NCBI GenBank assembly: GCA_013694835.1
Contig: JACDBP010000400.1
Coordinates: forward strand, 1-16,663
Length of the DNA: 16,663 nucleotides
Direction: 5' to 3'
DNA from: Chloroflexota bacterium
Lineage (GTDB): Bacteria; Chloroflexota; Limnocylindria; Limnocylindrales; CSP1-4
Both the position numbers and the translations under genes were made by a program. The notes under the pieces were generated by a model. The model saw nothing but the letters and a program-made list of their open reading frames with translations, was not told the origin of the DNA and did no database searches. Positions 1 to 8,491 of the stretch are shown one piece after another; the stretch's first letter is position 1, and each line of letters opens with the position of its first letter.

Positions 1-25
1 CGCCGGTGCCGACGCGGTCAGGTGA

Positions 26-181
26 TCAGACGCTCTCCTGCTCCAGCTCGAGGGCTTCCTCGTCGGCCTCCTCGGTGAGCTTGAGCCAGACGAACAGTCC
101 CGCGAGGACCACGAGAGGGATGACGACCAATGCGGCGAGGGTGACGCCGAGCGCCACGGCGACGATCTTGAGGGCCTTCAC
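26..181 (-). CDS. Small single-span membrane protein, 51 aa, unknown function
   Basis: I do not recognise this protein. It starts with GTG at 181 and reads VKALKIVAVALG at the N-terminus. A hydrophobic helix covers about residues 5-33, followed by a short acidic tail (residues about 37-50, mostly E, D, L and A). Nearly all codons end in G or C (only four of 51 do not), which supports real coding in this GC-rich genome. A GGAG Shine-Dalgarno sequence lies 7 nt before the GTG, deciding the start. A positive N-terminus followed by one helix and an acidic tail suggests a small integral membrane peptide with its acidic end probably outside or in the periplasm-like space; that topology is inferred. 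It lies 115 nt downstream of the ABC-2 permeases on the same strand, so it could be an accessory of that exporter or an unrelated gene with its own promoter. Confidence 0.72.
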   Translation of the reverse strand: MKALKIVAVALGVTLAALVVIPLVVLAGLFVWLKLTEEADEEALELEQESV

Positions 182-209
182 GGGCGGTCTCCGGTGCGGG
201 TATGGGGAT

Positions 210-230
210 GAGCGAGCCGATCGGTCGCTC
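210..230 (-). other. Short hairpin between the exporter genes and the 51-aa membrane peptide
   Basis: GAGCGA at 210-215 and TCGCTC at 225-230 form a perfect 6-bp inverted repeat around a loop that is itself near-palindromic (CCGATCGG). It sits in the 115-nt gap after the second permease. There is no T-tract after it, so it is not a convincing intrinsic terminator. It could be leader structure for the small peptide gene or chance in GC-rich DNA. Confidence 0.3.
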
Positions 231-237
231 GATGCCT

Positions 238-243
238 ATTAGA
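238..243 (-). promoter_or_regulatory. Candidate -10 element for the 51-aa membrane peptide
   Basis: On the minus strand this reads TCTAAT, five of six matches to TATAAT, in the only AT-rich patch of the gap. Transcription from it would start near 231, giving a leader of about 50 nt that includes the 210-230 hairpin. I see no matching -35 at 16-18 nt, so this is weak support for separate transcription of the peptide gene. Confidence 0.25.
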
Positions 244-296
244 GCAGGTAGCCGACATGGCTCTCGCGCCGATCCGCGGTCCAGGGTGCGTCGAGC

Positions 297-1268
297 TCAG
301 GATCCCGTGGTCCGGTCGAACAGGCCGCGGTCCCTGGCACGTCGCTCGCTGACGCCGTAGATCGTTGCGGCGGCGAGTGTAACGATGGCGGTGGTGGCGA
401 GCAAGACGATGATGACCTCGCCGCCGGACGGCGTGAGCCGCCCGGTGACTTGCGCGTAGAAGGATCCGGCGCCACCAATGGAGCTCAGGGCGCCCGGGAA
501 GAGCGCCTGCCGCACGCCCTCCAGCCACCAGGTCAACGGCACCAGCAGACCGACCGCCTGGAGGGCACCCGGCAGGACGGTCAACGGGAAGATGGCGCCG
601 ACGACGAGGAACAACGCACCGGCCACCGCATCGGGGTATGACCAGGAGTCCTGGCGCGACTGCAGCACGGTCGCCGCGAGCAGCAGCCCGAGGGCGACGA
701 TCGACGCGAGGCCGACGACCATCACCGGCACCAACAGGCCCCAGTCGACCCGGGTAACGTCGAACGGGACCCCCAGGAACACGATCCCGACACCGATCGC
801 GATCATGGCGCCCATGGCACCCGAGGCGACACGTGCGGTGCCCCGTCCGAGCAGCATCACGACGAGCGTGCTGGGACTCACGACGAGGTATTTCAGGGTG
901 CGGTATCGCTCGCGGTCATCGAGCACGCTCCAGGCGAGGCCTGCCATGCCGGCGACCACGAAGGACCAGAGCGCGCTGCCGGTGATCACGAACGCTCGGA
1001 GGTCCCGGTTGGCGCCGCCGGAGATGACCTCGAGCATCACGATCAGGATGAGCGCGCTGGCGACCGGACGCGCGACCAGGAAGATGAGGAACAGCAGCGG
1101 GTCGGTCCAGTTGGACTCGATCTGCCAGCCGAGGCGGACGGAGGTGGTGAACGCTCGCCGACTGTCGGCCAGGCCGTGGCCCTCGGCTCGGGCCGGATCG
1201 AAGTCCGCGCGGCCACGCAGCCCGGCGGCAACCTTCCCGGGCGTCGAGGAGCCCTCCACCCCGCTCAT
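297..1268 (-). CDS. ABC-2 type transporter permease (second subunit)
   Basis: This 323-residue integral membrane protein is probably half of a heterodimeric exporter driven by the ATPase encoded at 2140-3333. After a polar cytoplasmic N-terminus (residues 1-55) there are about six hydrophobic segments, near 58-80, 93-115, 135-167, 178-201, 216-244 and 284-304. The polar stretch DDRERYRTLKYLVVSP (117-132) resembles the cytoplasmic coupling segment of ABC-2 permeases. The segment IFPLTVLPGALQ (226-237), followed by PLTWWLEGVRQ, is the characteristic late motif of the family. The start is the ATG at 1268, which overlaps the stop of the preceding permease by four bases (ATGA), indicating translational coupling. 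The reading frame is open far upstream through the other permease, but that extension is an out-of-frame shadow. The substrate is unknown; DrrB/NatB-like drug, lipid or ion export is possible from family alone. Confidence 0.9.
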   Translation of the reverse strand: MSGVEGSSTPGKVAAGLRGRADFDPARAEGHGLADSRRAFTTSVRLGWQIESNWTDPLLFLIFLVARPVASALILIVMLEVISGGANRDLRAFVITGSALWSFVVAGMAGLAWSVLDDRERYRTLKYLVVSPSTLVVMLLGRGTARVASGAMGAMIAIGVGIVFLGVPFDVTRVDWGLLVPVMVVGLASIVALGLLLAATVLQSRQDSWSYPDAVAGALFLVVGAIFPLTVLPGALQAVGLLVPLTWWLEGVRQALFPGALSSIGGAGSFYAQVTGRLTPSGGEVIIVLLATTAIVTLAAATIYGVSERRARDRGLFDRTTGS

Positions 1269-2139
1269 CGGCCCCGTGCGATCAGCCTGCCTTCCTGGCG
1301 CGCGAGGCGCTCCAGGAAGCGGATCATCACGCGGGCGGCGTAGAGGAACACGGCGGTCATCACGACCAGGATGAGCGCCTCCACGTCGGGCGGCGGGGTG
1401 CCGAACGGCAGGCTGCCGGGCGGGAACGCCAGCTGGCGCATCGCGTCGAGGCCGACCGCCAGTGGGATCGTGGCGATGGCGAGCGCGCCCAGGAACCCGA
1501 GCCTGCCGACCGGGAAGTTGAGCCCGGATACGAAGTAGATCGGCTCCTGGAAGAGTTGCGTCAGGTTCCACGCTTCGCGGCCCCAGAGCAGGAACAGGCT
1601 TGCCAGCACCATGCCGAGCCCATACAGCGCGGTGAGCGTGAGGGCGAACACGGCAAGCAGCAGCAGCCACTGGTCCACGACGAACACCACGCCGTACACC
1701 GCCGTCCCGACGCCGAGCACGACGGCTGCCCTGATGAGACTCGCGAAGAGGCCACCGACGGCCATTCCCAGGAGCACGCTCATGAGATCGATCGGCGCCG
1801 TGAAATAGAGCTCGAGGTTGCCCTGGTCCTTCTCCCAGTAGAGCTGGGCAGCCATCATCCACATGACGTTCAGCCAGAAGGCCGTCATCGCCCCACCCAG
1901 GACCACGAAGCCGATGTACTCCGGCGGCGCCTGCAGCGAGCGATAGACGAATACGAAGGCGGAGGTCGTCAGGAACGGGAGGGCGATCTCGAAGAAGATC
2001 CACGACTTCTCCCTCGTCGAGCCGATGACGCGCGGGTACGCACGGCCGAGGATCGCGCGGATGTTGGTCCGCAGGACGCGACCGCGGTCCCAGTCCGCGG
2101 CCGCTGACGGGCTCGCGCTGGGCCGGTAGACATACGACG

Positions 2140-2143
<4 letters not shown>
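1265..2143 (-). CDS. ABC-2 type transporter permease (first subunit)
   Basis: This 292-residue membrane protein has a cytoplasmic N-terminus of about 45 residues and roughly six hydrophobic segments, near 48-68, 76-98, 126-152, 157-184, 200-232 and 255-275. The motif EKDQGNLELYFTAPI (104-118), between the second and third spans, matches the cytoplasmic coupling region of ABC-2 permeases. The later stretch EPIYFVSGLNFPVGRLG (200-216) matches the family's conserved pre-final-helix region. Its ATG overlaps the ATPase stop by four bases (2140-2143), and its own stop overlaps the next permease, so the three genes form one tightly coupled unit. The two permeases are clearly different in sequence, which suggests a heterodimeric channel rather than a recent duplication. 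The substrate cannot be read from the sequence. Confidence 0.9.
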
Positions 2144-3333
<1,190 letters not shown>

Positions 3334-3391
3334 GGGCGTAACCCTCGCGATACCTGGAGGTCATGGACGATATCCGTCTAACGCTCGTGCG

Positions 3392-3964
3392 TCAACCGTA
3401 GTCCGAGCCGTCTTCCAGCAGGTGCCGGGTGACCACGTCGAGCAGGCTCCTGCCGCTTCCTGCGACCGGCAGTCCGCGTTGCTCGGCCTCCTCCAGCAGC
3501 GCCGTGAGCCGCGGTCCGTCGCCGACCAGGTACGCGAGCGAACCGACGCGAACGGCGGGCTCAACGTCGCTCAGCGAATCGCCCACCGTGGCGGACTCCG
3601 CGAACCGCACGGCCGGTAGCTGCGCGGCGGCGCGCGTGAAAAGGCCGGTCCCGGGCTTCCGGCAGTCGCACACGCCAAGGTCATGCGGACAGTGGAAGAT
3701 GGCGTCGATGCGACCGTCCGCGGCCTCGACGGCGGCGGCCATCCGCTGGTGGATCCCGGCCAAGTCCTCCTCGGTCAGCCGCCCGCGCGCGATGCCGCGC
3801 TGGTTCGTCAGCACGACGATGCGCACCTCGGCCTGGGCGAGCCGCCGCAGCGCCTCCAACGCGCCCGGCGCGAAGCGGAAGCGATCCCATGAAGCGATGT
3901 AGTCATCCTCGGCCGCCTTGTCGTTGATGACCCCGTCGCGGTCGAGGAAGACGGTGCCGATCAC
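3392..3964 (-). CDS. gmhB: D-glycero-D-manno-heptose 1,7-bisphosphate 7-phosphatase (HAD family)
   Basis: GmhB removes the C7 phosphate from heptose 1,7-bisphosphate, the third step of nucleotide-heptose synthesis, in the cytoplasm. The 190-residue protein has all HAD motifs: the nucleophile and acid in DRDGV (Asp8, Asp10), LTNQRG (51-56) with the motif II threonine, the lysine in CRKP (Lys103), and GDSLSD (128-133) with the Mg-binding aspartate. The zinc-binding loop that distinguishes GmhB and HisB phosphatases is intact (Cys92, His94, Cys99, Cys101). Length is normal for the family. The GTG at 3964 overlaps the gmhA stop by four bases (GTGA), and the reading begins directly at the first beta strand (VIGTVFLDRDG), so this start is well supported. 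With HddA and HddC as neighbours it most likely acts on the alpha-anomer, feeding GDP- rather than ADP-heptose. A HisB-type histidinol phosphatase is unlikely in this context. Confidence 0.92.
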   Translation of the reverse strand: MIGTVFLDRDGVINDKAAEDDYIASWDRFRFAPGALEALRRLAQAEVRIVVLTNQRGIARGRLTEEDLAGIHQRMAAAVEAADGRIDAIFHCPHDLGVCDCRKPGTGLFTRAAAQLPAVRFAESATVGDSLSDVEPAVRVGSLAYLVGDGPRLTALLEEAEQRGLPVAGSGRSLLDVVTRHLLEDGSDYG

Positions 3965-4590
3965 CAGGTCGGCGTACCGAACAGCGCAACCTCGACCATC
4001 TCGCTCCAGATGTGGCCAAGGAGGATGTGCGTTTCCTGGATCCGCGGCGTGTCCGTGGACGGGATCGTCACGAGGTGATCCGCGTACGCGGCCATCCGAC
4101 CGCCGCTCGCACCCACCAGCGCAACGGTCACGAGGCCGCTCTCTCGCGCCCGCCTCAGTCCCGCGACCACGTTCGCCGAGTCGCCGCTGGTCGAGAGGCC
4201 CATCGCCACGTCGCCCACCCGTCCGAACGCCTCCAGCTGCCGCGCGAAGACGACATCGAAGCCGAGGTCGTTGCCGATCGCGGTCACCGCCGACGAATTG
4301 ACGTTCAATGCCATCGCCGGCAATGCCCGTCGCTCGAGATAGAACCGCCCCACGAACTCGGCGGCGATGTGCTGCGAGTCCGCCGCCGAGCCACCGTTGC
4401 CGAAGATGAGCAGCTTGCCGCCTGCCCGGTATGCCGCCACCAGCGCAAGGCCGGCGGCCATCGACGCGTCCAGATCCTGCGCGAGCGCCTCCTTGGCCGC
4501 GATCGAGGCGGCGATCCGCTCCGCGAAGTACCGCTGGAGCCCCGATCGACGCGCCGAGTCTGCCGACTCTGTCGACCGAGGTTCGCTCAC
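3961..4590 (-). CDS. gmhA: Sedoheptulose-7-phosphate isomerase (phosphoheptose isomerase)
   Basis: GmhA converts sedoheptulose-7-phosphate to D-glycero-D-manno-heptose-7-phosphate, the committed step of heptose synthesis. The 209-residue protein is a single SIS domain. It carries the near-invariant GNGGSAADSQHIAAEF (64-79) and the phosphate-binding STSGDSANV (133-141). Residues aligning with the E. coli zinc and catalytic set are present: His74, Glu78, Gln185 and His193 (E. coli His61, Glu65, Gln172, His180). The start is the GTG at 4590, overlapping the hddA stop as GTGA. A longer reading to 4836 exists, but its extra residues are Arg/Gly-rich and are an out-of-frame shadow of hddA. GmhB follows with another 4-nt overlap. 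Its substrate is a transketolase product, linking this cassette to the divergent tkt gene. Confidence 0.94.
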   Translation of the reverse strand: MSEPRSTESADSARRSGLQRYFAERIAASIAAKEALAQDLDASMAAGLALVAAYRAGGKLLIFGNGGSAADSQHIAAEFVGRFYLERRALPAMALNVNSSAVTAIGNDLGFDVVFARQLEAFGRVGDVAMGLSTSGDSANVVAGLRRARESGLVTVALVGASGGRMAAYADHLVTIPSTDTPRIQETHILLGHIWSEMVEVALFGTPTW

Positions 4591-5603
4591 TCGGTGACCC
4601 GCCACGTCTGGAGGCCACGTGGCTCCAGCGCCACCTCGTGCAGCTCGCAGCCGTTCGCTCGCATCACCTCGGCCACCTGGTGCTTCCGGTCGAAACGGGT
4701 GTAGAGCAGCATGTAGCCGCCGCCGCCCGCGCCGGTGATCTTGCCGCCGACGGCGCCTGCCTCCCGCGCCGCATCGTAGAGCGCGTCCAGCTCCGGGCTG
4801 GAGATGCGGCTCGACATCTTCTTCTTGTGATGCCACTCCTCGTGCAGCAGCGCCCCGAACTCGTCGAGCCTCCGCCGCAGCAGCGCGTCCTTCATCTGGG
4901 CGGCCAGCTTCTTGAGCTCCCGCAGAGCATCGAGGCTGTCCTGCTCGCCGCGTTCGTAGCGGTCCACCTGGTCCTCGATGATGTGGCTCGAGAGCCGGAC
5001 CCTTCCGGTGTGCGCCAGCAGCAGGTTGTACTCGAGCTCGTTGAGGATGTCGTCGCTGACCTTGAGGCTGTTGACGATGACCCGGTCCCCGAAGAACTCC
5101 ATGTAGTTCAGACCGCCGAACGCGGCCGCGTACTGGTCCTGGAGGCCGCCCTGGATGCCGAGGTCCTCCCGCTCGATGACGTAGGCGAGCTCGGCCACCT
5201 CGTGGTCGGTCAGCGGAAGGCTGTGGAACTCCTTCAGCAGCCCCACGAGCGCGACCATCATCGCCGAACTCGACCCGAGGCCGGAACCGGGTGGCGCGTC
5301 CGAGTGGAGGTACAGGTCGAAGCCCTGGTCGTGGTGACTGCCGACCTTCATGATCGCCGCCTTCGCGAGGTCCATCTCGCCATCGACCTTGAGCTCCGAC
5401 CGCGAGCTGAACGAGAGCGACGTCCCGAAGTCGAGCGAGTTGATGCAGATCTGCGCGTCATCACGTGGGCGGAGCGTGCCCCAGGCGTAGCGATTGATCG
5501 TCGAGGACAGGACACAACCGCCTTCCTGCTCCGGGAACGGCGGCACGTCCGTCCCGCCGCCCGCGAAGCTGACGCGGAGTGGCGCCTTGGCACGGATGAG
5601 CAT
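4587..5603 (-). CDS. hddA: D-glycero-D-manno-heptose-7-phosphate kinase (GHMP family)
   Basis: HddA phosphorylates heptose-7-phosphate at C1 with ATP to give the 1,7-bisphosphate used by the GDP-heptose branch. The 338-residue protein shows the GHMP fold motifs: the N-terminal substrate motif APLRVSFAGGGTDVPPF (7-23), the ATP loop PPGSGLGSSSAM (104-115), the GGLQDQYAAAFGG segment (152-164) containing a likely catalytic aspartate (Asp156), and the C-terminal GGKITGAGGGGYMLL (286-300). AGGGTDVPPF-type N-termini and this length are typical of HddA and its fucose/heptose kinase relatives. The ATG at 5603 shares one base with the hddC stop (TGATG). Overlap with hddC and gmhA settles the assignment in favour of heptose; a fucose or other sugar kinase is the only realistic alternative by sequence alone. 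Confidence 0.92.
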   Translation of the reverse strand: MLIRAKAPLRVSFAGGGTDVPPFPEQEGGCVLSSTINRYAWGTLRPRDDAQICINSLDFGTSLSFSSRSELKVDGEMDLAKAAIMKVGSHHDQGFDLYLHSDAPPGSGLGSSSAMMVALVGLLKEFHSLPLTDHEVAELAYVIEREDLGIQGGLQDQYAAAFGGLNYMEFFGDRVIVNSLKVSDDILNELEYNLLLAHTGRVRLSSHIIEDQVDRYERGEQDSLDALRELKKLAAQMKDALLRRRLDEFGALLHEEWHHKKKMSSRISSPELDALYDAAREAGAVGGKITGAGGGGYMLLYTRFDRKHQVAEVMRANGCELHEVALEPRGLQTWRVTE

Positions 5604-6397
5604 CAGACGCTCTCCTCGGTTGATCGAACGGCCTCCAGCAGCCTCCCAGGATCCCGGTCGATCCCGGCAAGGTCATCCGGTATGCCGATGTCGATGAAGT
5701 AACCGTCCCACGCCATCGCCGTGAGGCTGCCTTCAGCCGCCAGTGCGGGGAAGATGTCGTGCTCGAGGGAGGTCGGACGATCGGGCGGGATCCCGTCGAG
5801 CACCGCGGCCTCCAGCACGTAGATCCCGGCGTTGACGAGGCCCGATCCCTGCCCGCCCTTCTCGAGGAAGCGCCGCACCCGACCATTGCCCTCGAGCTCC
5901 AGCGCACCGTAGCGGCCCGCGTTGGTCACACGTGCCGCGGCAAGCGTCGCACGGGCGCCGGTCCGGCGGTGATGTGCCAGGAGCCGCTCGAGCGGGACAT
6001 CGAAGAAGGAGTCACCGTTGAGCGCCAGGAAGGTCCCTGCCGCGTCCTTCCGTGCCAGACGCAGAGCCCCCGCCGTGCCGAGTGGCACCGGCTCGCGCGA
6101 CGATCGGACCTGGAGACCCTCGAACGCGTCGCCGGCCGCGATGAACCGTTCGATCTCGCCGGCCAGGTACCCCAGGCAGACCACGACGTCGACGATCCCG
6201 GCCCGCGCCAGGCGCTCGAGCTGGTACGCCAGGAAGGGCCTGCCGGCGACCTCCGCGAGGACCTTGGGCCGATCCGGCAGCACCGACCGCAACCGGGTAC
6301 CGAGGCCACCGGCGAGGACGGCGACCGGGACGTCCGCCAGCGCGCCAGGCGAGGCTCCGTCCGGACTCACGATGCTGGTGGTGGTCGACACGGGCAC
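5603..6397 (-). CDS. hddC: D-glycero-D-manno-heptose 1-phosphate guanylyltransferase
   Basis: HddC transfers GMP from GTP to heptose-1-phosphate, producing GDP-D-glycero-D-manno-heptose, the activated donor. The 264-residue protein is a nucleotidyltransferase with the signature LAGGLGTRLRSVLPDRPKVL (28-47), the metal-binding NGDS (127-130), an interior LVNAGIYVL segment (187-195), and the late FIDIGIPDDL motif (234-243) typical of sugar-1-phosphate nucleotidyltransferases. The start is a GTG at 6397 with GAGG 5 nt upstream; about 22 residues precede the conserved core. It is the first gene of the heptose cassette and lies 49 nt after psuG on the same strand. By sequence alone another sugar-phosphate nucleotidyltransferase is possible; the adjacent hddA-gmhA-gmhB set makes HddC by far the best call. 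Confidence 0.88.
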   Translation of the reverse strand: MPVSTTTSIVSPDGASPGALADVPVAVLAGGLGTRLRSVLPDRPKVLAEVAGRPFLAYQLERLARAGIVDVVVCLGYLAGEIERFIAAGDAFEGLQVRSSREPVPLGTAGALRLARKDAAGTFLALNGDSFFDVPLERLLAHHRRTGARATLAAARVTNAGRYGALELEGNGRVRRFLEKGGQGSGLVNAGIYVLEAAVLDGIPPDRPTSLEHDIFPALAAEGSLTAMAWDGYFIDIGIPDDLAGIDRDPGRLLEAVRSTEESV

Positions 6398-6446
6398 TCG
6401 GTCCTCGGTGGTGACGAAACGACGAAAGGGGTCCTGGCAACGACCA

Positions 6447-7388
6447 TCATGCTGGAGACGTCCGAGCGGTCGTGGGGCTGAGGGCGACGGCGACGGCGGC
6501 GGCGATCGTGGCGTCGTGCTCGATCAGGGCCAGGTTCGCGGCCACCGAACGGCCCGCCGTGAGCTCGGCGACGCGCGACAGCAGCCAGGGTGTCGATGCC
6601 GGACCGTGGATCCCGGCGGCTTGGGCGTCGCTGATCGCCTGCTCGACGGCCCGGTCCGCCTCGGCAGCTGCCATCGCCGCCGCGGCCGGCGGCGGCACGG
6701 TGAAGACGAGGCCGCCGGCACGGTCCAGCGACCAGTGGCGCCGGCAGAGGGCGGCCGCCGCCGCGGCGTCTTCGACGCGGTGCGGCACCGACTCGCCGGA
6801 CGACGCGGTGAAAAAGCCCGGCAGCTCGTCCGTGGCCCAGCCGACCACCGGCACCCCTCGCGTCTCGAGGTACTCCAGCGTGAGCCGCGCGTCCAGGATC
6901 GACTTCGGCCCGGCGGAGATGACCGCGACGGGCGTGCGCGCGAGTTCCTCGAGGTCAGCCGAGATATCGAGCGTCTGCGCGCCGCCGCGGTGGACCCCAC
7001 CGATGCCGCCGGTCGCGAAGACCTCGATGCCGGCCGCGTGGGCGGCGATCATCGTGGCAGCCACGGTCGTGCCGGACCAGCCACGGCGCCCGAGCGCAGC
7101 GGCGAGGTTCTGCCGGCTCACCTTGAGCGGGTCCGGCGCGGCGGCCAGCGCTTCCAGCTCCCGGTCACTCAGGCCGACGAGGACGGTCCCGTCACTGACG
7201 GCGACAGTGGCCGGTGTGGCACCCCCGGACCGGATCGCCGCCTCGGCGGCCCGCGCCGCGCGCAGGTTATCCGGGGCAGCCAGGCCATGGGTGACAAGCG
7301 TCGACTCGAGGGCCACGACCGGACGGCCCGCATCGATGGAGTCCTTCACCTCGCGGCTGAGCCTGAGCCAGGCGGGTCTGGATGTCAT
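6447..7388 (-). CDS. psuG: Pseudouridine-5'-phosphate glycosidase
   Basis: PsuG reversibly cleaves the C-C glycosidic bond of pseudouridine-5'-phosphate, giving uracil and ribose-5-phosphate. The 313-residue length and motifs match the family: VVALESTLVTHG (24-35), the GGATPATVAV segment (55-64), FATGGIGGVHRGG (124-136), TLDISADL (139-146), and SAGPKSILD (158-166). Positions aligning with the E. coli active-site Glu31, Lys93, Asp149 and Lys166 are Glu28, Lys89, Asp145 and Lys162, so the enzyme appears intact. The ATG at 7388 places the core at the normal distance from the N-terminus, although only a weak GGGG precedes it. It follows a PfkB-family kinase after 48 nt, the arrangement of psuK-psuG salvage operons. 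Its ribose-5-phosphate product can enter the transketolase pathway encoded divergently. Confidence 0.94.
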   Translation of the reverse strand: MTSRPAWLRLSREVKDSIDAGRPVVALESTLVTHGLAAPDNLRAARAAEAAIRSGGATPATVAVSDGTVLVGLSDRELEALAAAPDPLKVSRQNLAAALGRRGWSGTTVAATMIAAHAAGIEVFATGGIGGVHRGGAQTLDISADLEELARTPVAVISAGPKSILDARLTLEYLETRGVPVVGWATDELPGFFTASSGESVPHRVEDAAAAAALCRRHWSLDRAGGLVFTVPPPAAAAMAAAEADRAVEQAISDAQAAGIHGPASTPWLLSRVAELTAGRSVAANLALIEHDATIAAAVAVALSPTTARTSPA

Positions 7389-7413
7389 CCCCGGCAGCGT
7401 AGCGTCAGGACGT

Positions 7414-7428
7414 CGCGCCGAACGCGCG
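7414..7428 (-). other. Small GC hairpin between the PfkB kinase and psuG
   Basis: CGCGC (7414-7418) and GCGCG (7424-7428) form a 5-bp all-GC stem with a 5-nt loop inside the 48-nt gap. No T-run follows, so it is not a standard terminator. Such short GC stems arise easily by chance at this base composition. Confidence 0.2.
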
Positions 7429-7436
7429 GCCCCGAC

Positions 7437-8474
7437 TCACCAGTCCAGCTCGAGGCGCCGTGACCTGAGCCACCTGGTGGCTGCCCGGTTGCCTGCTACG
7501 GCAGCACTTCGGAGGTGCGCGGCCGTGAGCTCCGCCGGCTCGACCCCGGCGCTCAGCACCGAGTGCAGGAACCCGGCGTCGAAGGCGTCGCCTGCGCCTG
7601 TCGCATCGCTGACGGTCAGCGGTCGCGTCGCCACGGTGAAGCGCCGGGGCGGCGCGTCGCCCTGAGCGCGAGCCAGGACCTCGCACCCGGCTGCGCCCTG
7701 CTTCACGACCACGATCGGGGCGAGCTCAAGCAATCGCGCCGGCCAGGCCCGCGCCCCGAAGACGACGGCCTCGGCTCCGTTCGCGAACAACAGGTGCGGC
7801 GCCACGCTCCCGATGACCTGCCCGGCCGCCTGGAGGCCGATGGTCGCGAGCGGCGCGGCGGACGCCAGATCGACCGACACCACGGCCGATCCCGGCGAAG
7901 CGACCTGCACGAGGTCGCGCGCCCGGCGCGCGGCCGATACCAGTGGCTCCGCGAGGAGCGAGTAGAGCGGCAGGTGCAGTCCCGCCGCGCGCCGGAACCA
8001 GGCGACGTCCAGGTCTCCCTCGGCCAGGAGATCCGCGGCCCCGCGCTCGGTCAGGAAGGTCCGCTCCCCGTCCGGTGCCAGCGATACCAGCAGTCGCGCC
8101 GTCCTGAGTCGCTGATGAGCGACGATCCTGGTGGTCACGCCGGCCCTCCGCAGCTCGGCGGCAAGCTCCCGTCCGGCTCCATCGTCGCCGACCGAGCCGA
8201 TGAAGACCGCGTCGCCTCCGATCGAGGCGAACGCCCGCGCCGTGTTCGCGGCCGAGCCCCCGACCCGGAACCGGAGCCTGCCCGGCGCGTCGCTGCCGGA
8301 AACCAGGGCGCCGTCCCGCTCGGCGACCACATCGAGCACCAGATCGCCCAGCACGATGAGCCGGCGCGACCTCCGCGCGGCTGTGGGACCAGGGGACGCG
8401 CGGAGACGCGGAAGCCGCGCTCGGACGGATCCGGACAGGACGCGCGGGCGGGGAACCGGCAGCGGGGGCTTCAC
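7437..8474 (-). CDS. psuK: PfkB-family carbohydrate kinase, probable pseudouridine kinase (PsuK)
   Basis: This ribokinase-family enzyme probably phosphorylates pseudouridine to pseudouridine-5'-phosphate for PsuG. The 345-residue reading has the beta-strand LIVLGDLVLDVV (39-50), PfkB signature 1 around VGGSAANTARAFASIGG (71-87), and signature 2 DATGAGDAFDAGF (290-302) with the catalytic base Asp296. The kinase fold starts only at about residue 38; residues 1-38 are Arg/Pro-rich and unlike the family. The only other plausible in-frame start is GTG at 8354, which would cut into the first beta strand, so GTG at 8474 is kept. There is no Shine-Dalgarno sequence, but TATCAT lies 11 nt upstream, fitting a nearly leaderless transcript. 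The pseudouridine assignment rests on the neighbour psuG; by sequence alone it could be another nucleoside, ribose or fructose kinase. Confidence 0.78.
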   Translation of the reverse strand: MKPPLPVPRPRVLSGSVRARLPRLRASPGPTAARRSRRLIVLGDLVLDVVAERDGALVSGSDAPGRLRFRVGGSAANTARAFASIGGDAVFIGSVGDDGAGRELAAELRRAGVTTRIVAHQRLRTARLLVSLAPDGERTFLTERGAADLLAEGDLDVAWFRRAAGLHLPLYSLLAEPLVSAARRARDLVQVASPGSAVVSVDLASAAPLATIGLQAAGQVIGSVAPHLLFANGAEAVVFGARAWPARLLELAPIVVVKQGAAGCEVLARAQGDAPPRRFTVATRPLTVSDATGAGDAFDAGFLHSVLSAGVEPAELTAAHLRSAAVAGNRAATRWLRSRRLELDW

Positions 8475-8484
8475 ACTCGCGGAC

Positions 8485-8490
8485 TATGAT
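8485..8490 (+). promoter_or_regulatory. Candidate -10 element for the pentose phosphate operon (tkt onward)
   Basis: The plus strand reads TATGAT here, five of six matches to TATAAT, in the only AT-rich patch of the 123-nt divergent gap. Transcription would give a leader of about 100 nt before the tkt ATG. No good -35 hexamer is seen at 16-18 nt upstream, so the call rests on the -10 and the divergent context. Confidence 0.35.
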
Positions 8491-8491
8491 A
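8486..8491 (-). promoter_or_regulatory. Candidate -10 element for the psuK-psuG-heptose operon
   Basis: The minus strand reads TATCAT, five of six matches to TATAAT, ending 11 nt before the GTG of the PfkB kinase. A start of transcription 6-8 nt downstream would leave a leader of only 3-5 nt. It overlaps the plus-strand -10 because CTATGATAG (8484-8492) is nearly palindromic. No convincing -35 is seen. Confidence 0.42.

Noticed and set aside
3334..3391. A promoter or terminator between gmhB and the exporter ATPase.
   Set aside because: AT-rich bits such as GGATATCG and a 4-bp stem GACG/CGTC are present, but no -35/-10 pair with good spacing and no stem followed by a T-run was found.
4431..5702. 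A 423-codon plus-strand frame opposite hddA.
   Set aside because: hddA on the minus strand carries all GHMP motifs and overlaps its neighbours at start and stop. The antisense translation has no family features.
7515..8489. A 324-codon plus-strand frame opposite the PfkB kinase.
   Set aside because: The kinase signatures on the minus strand are clear, and the antisense product is Arg/Gly-rich without structure.
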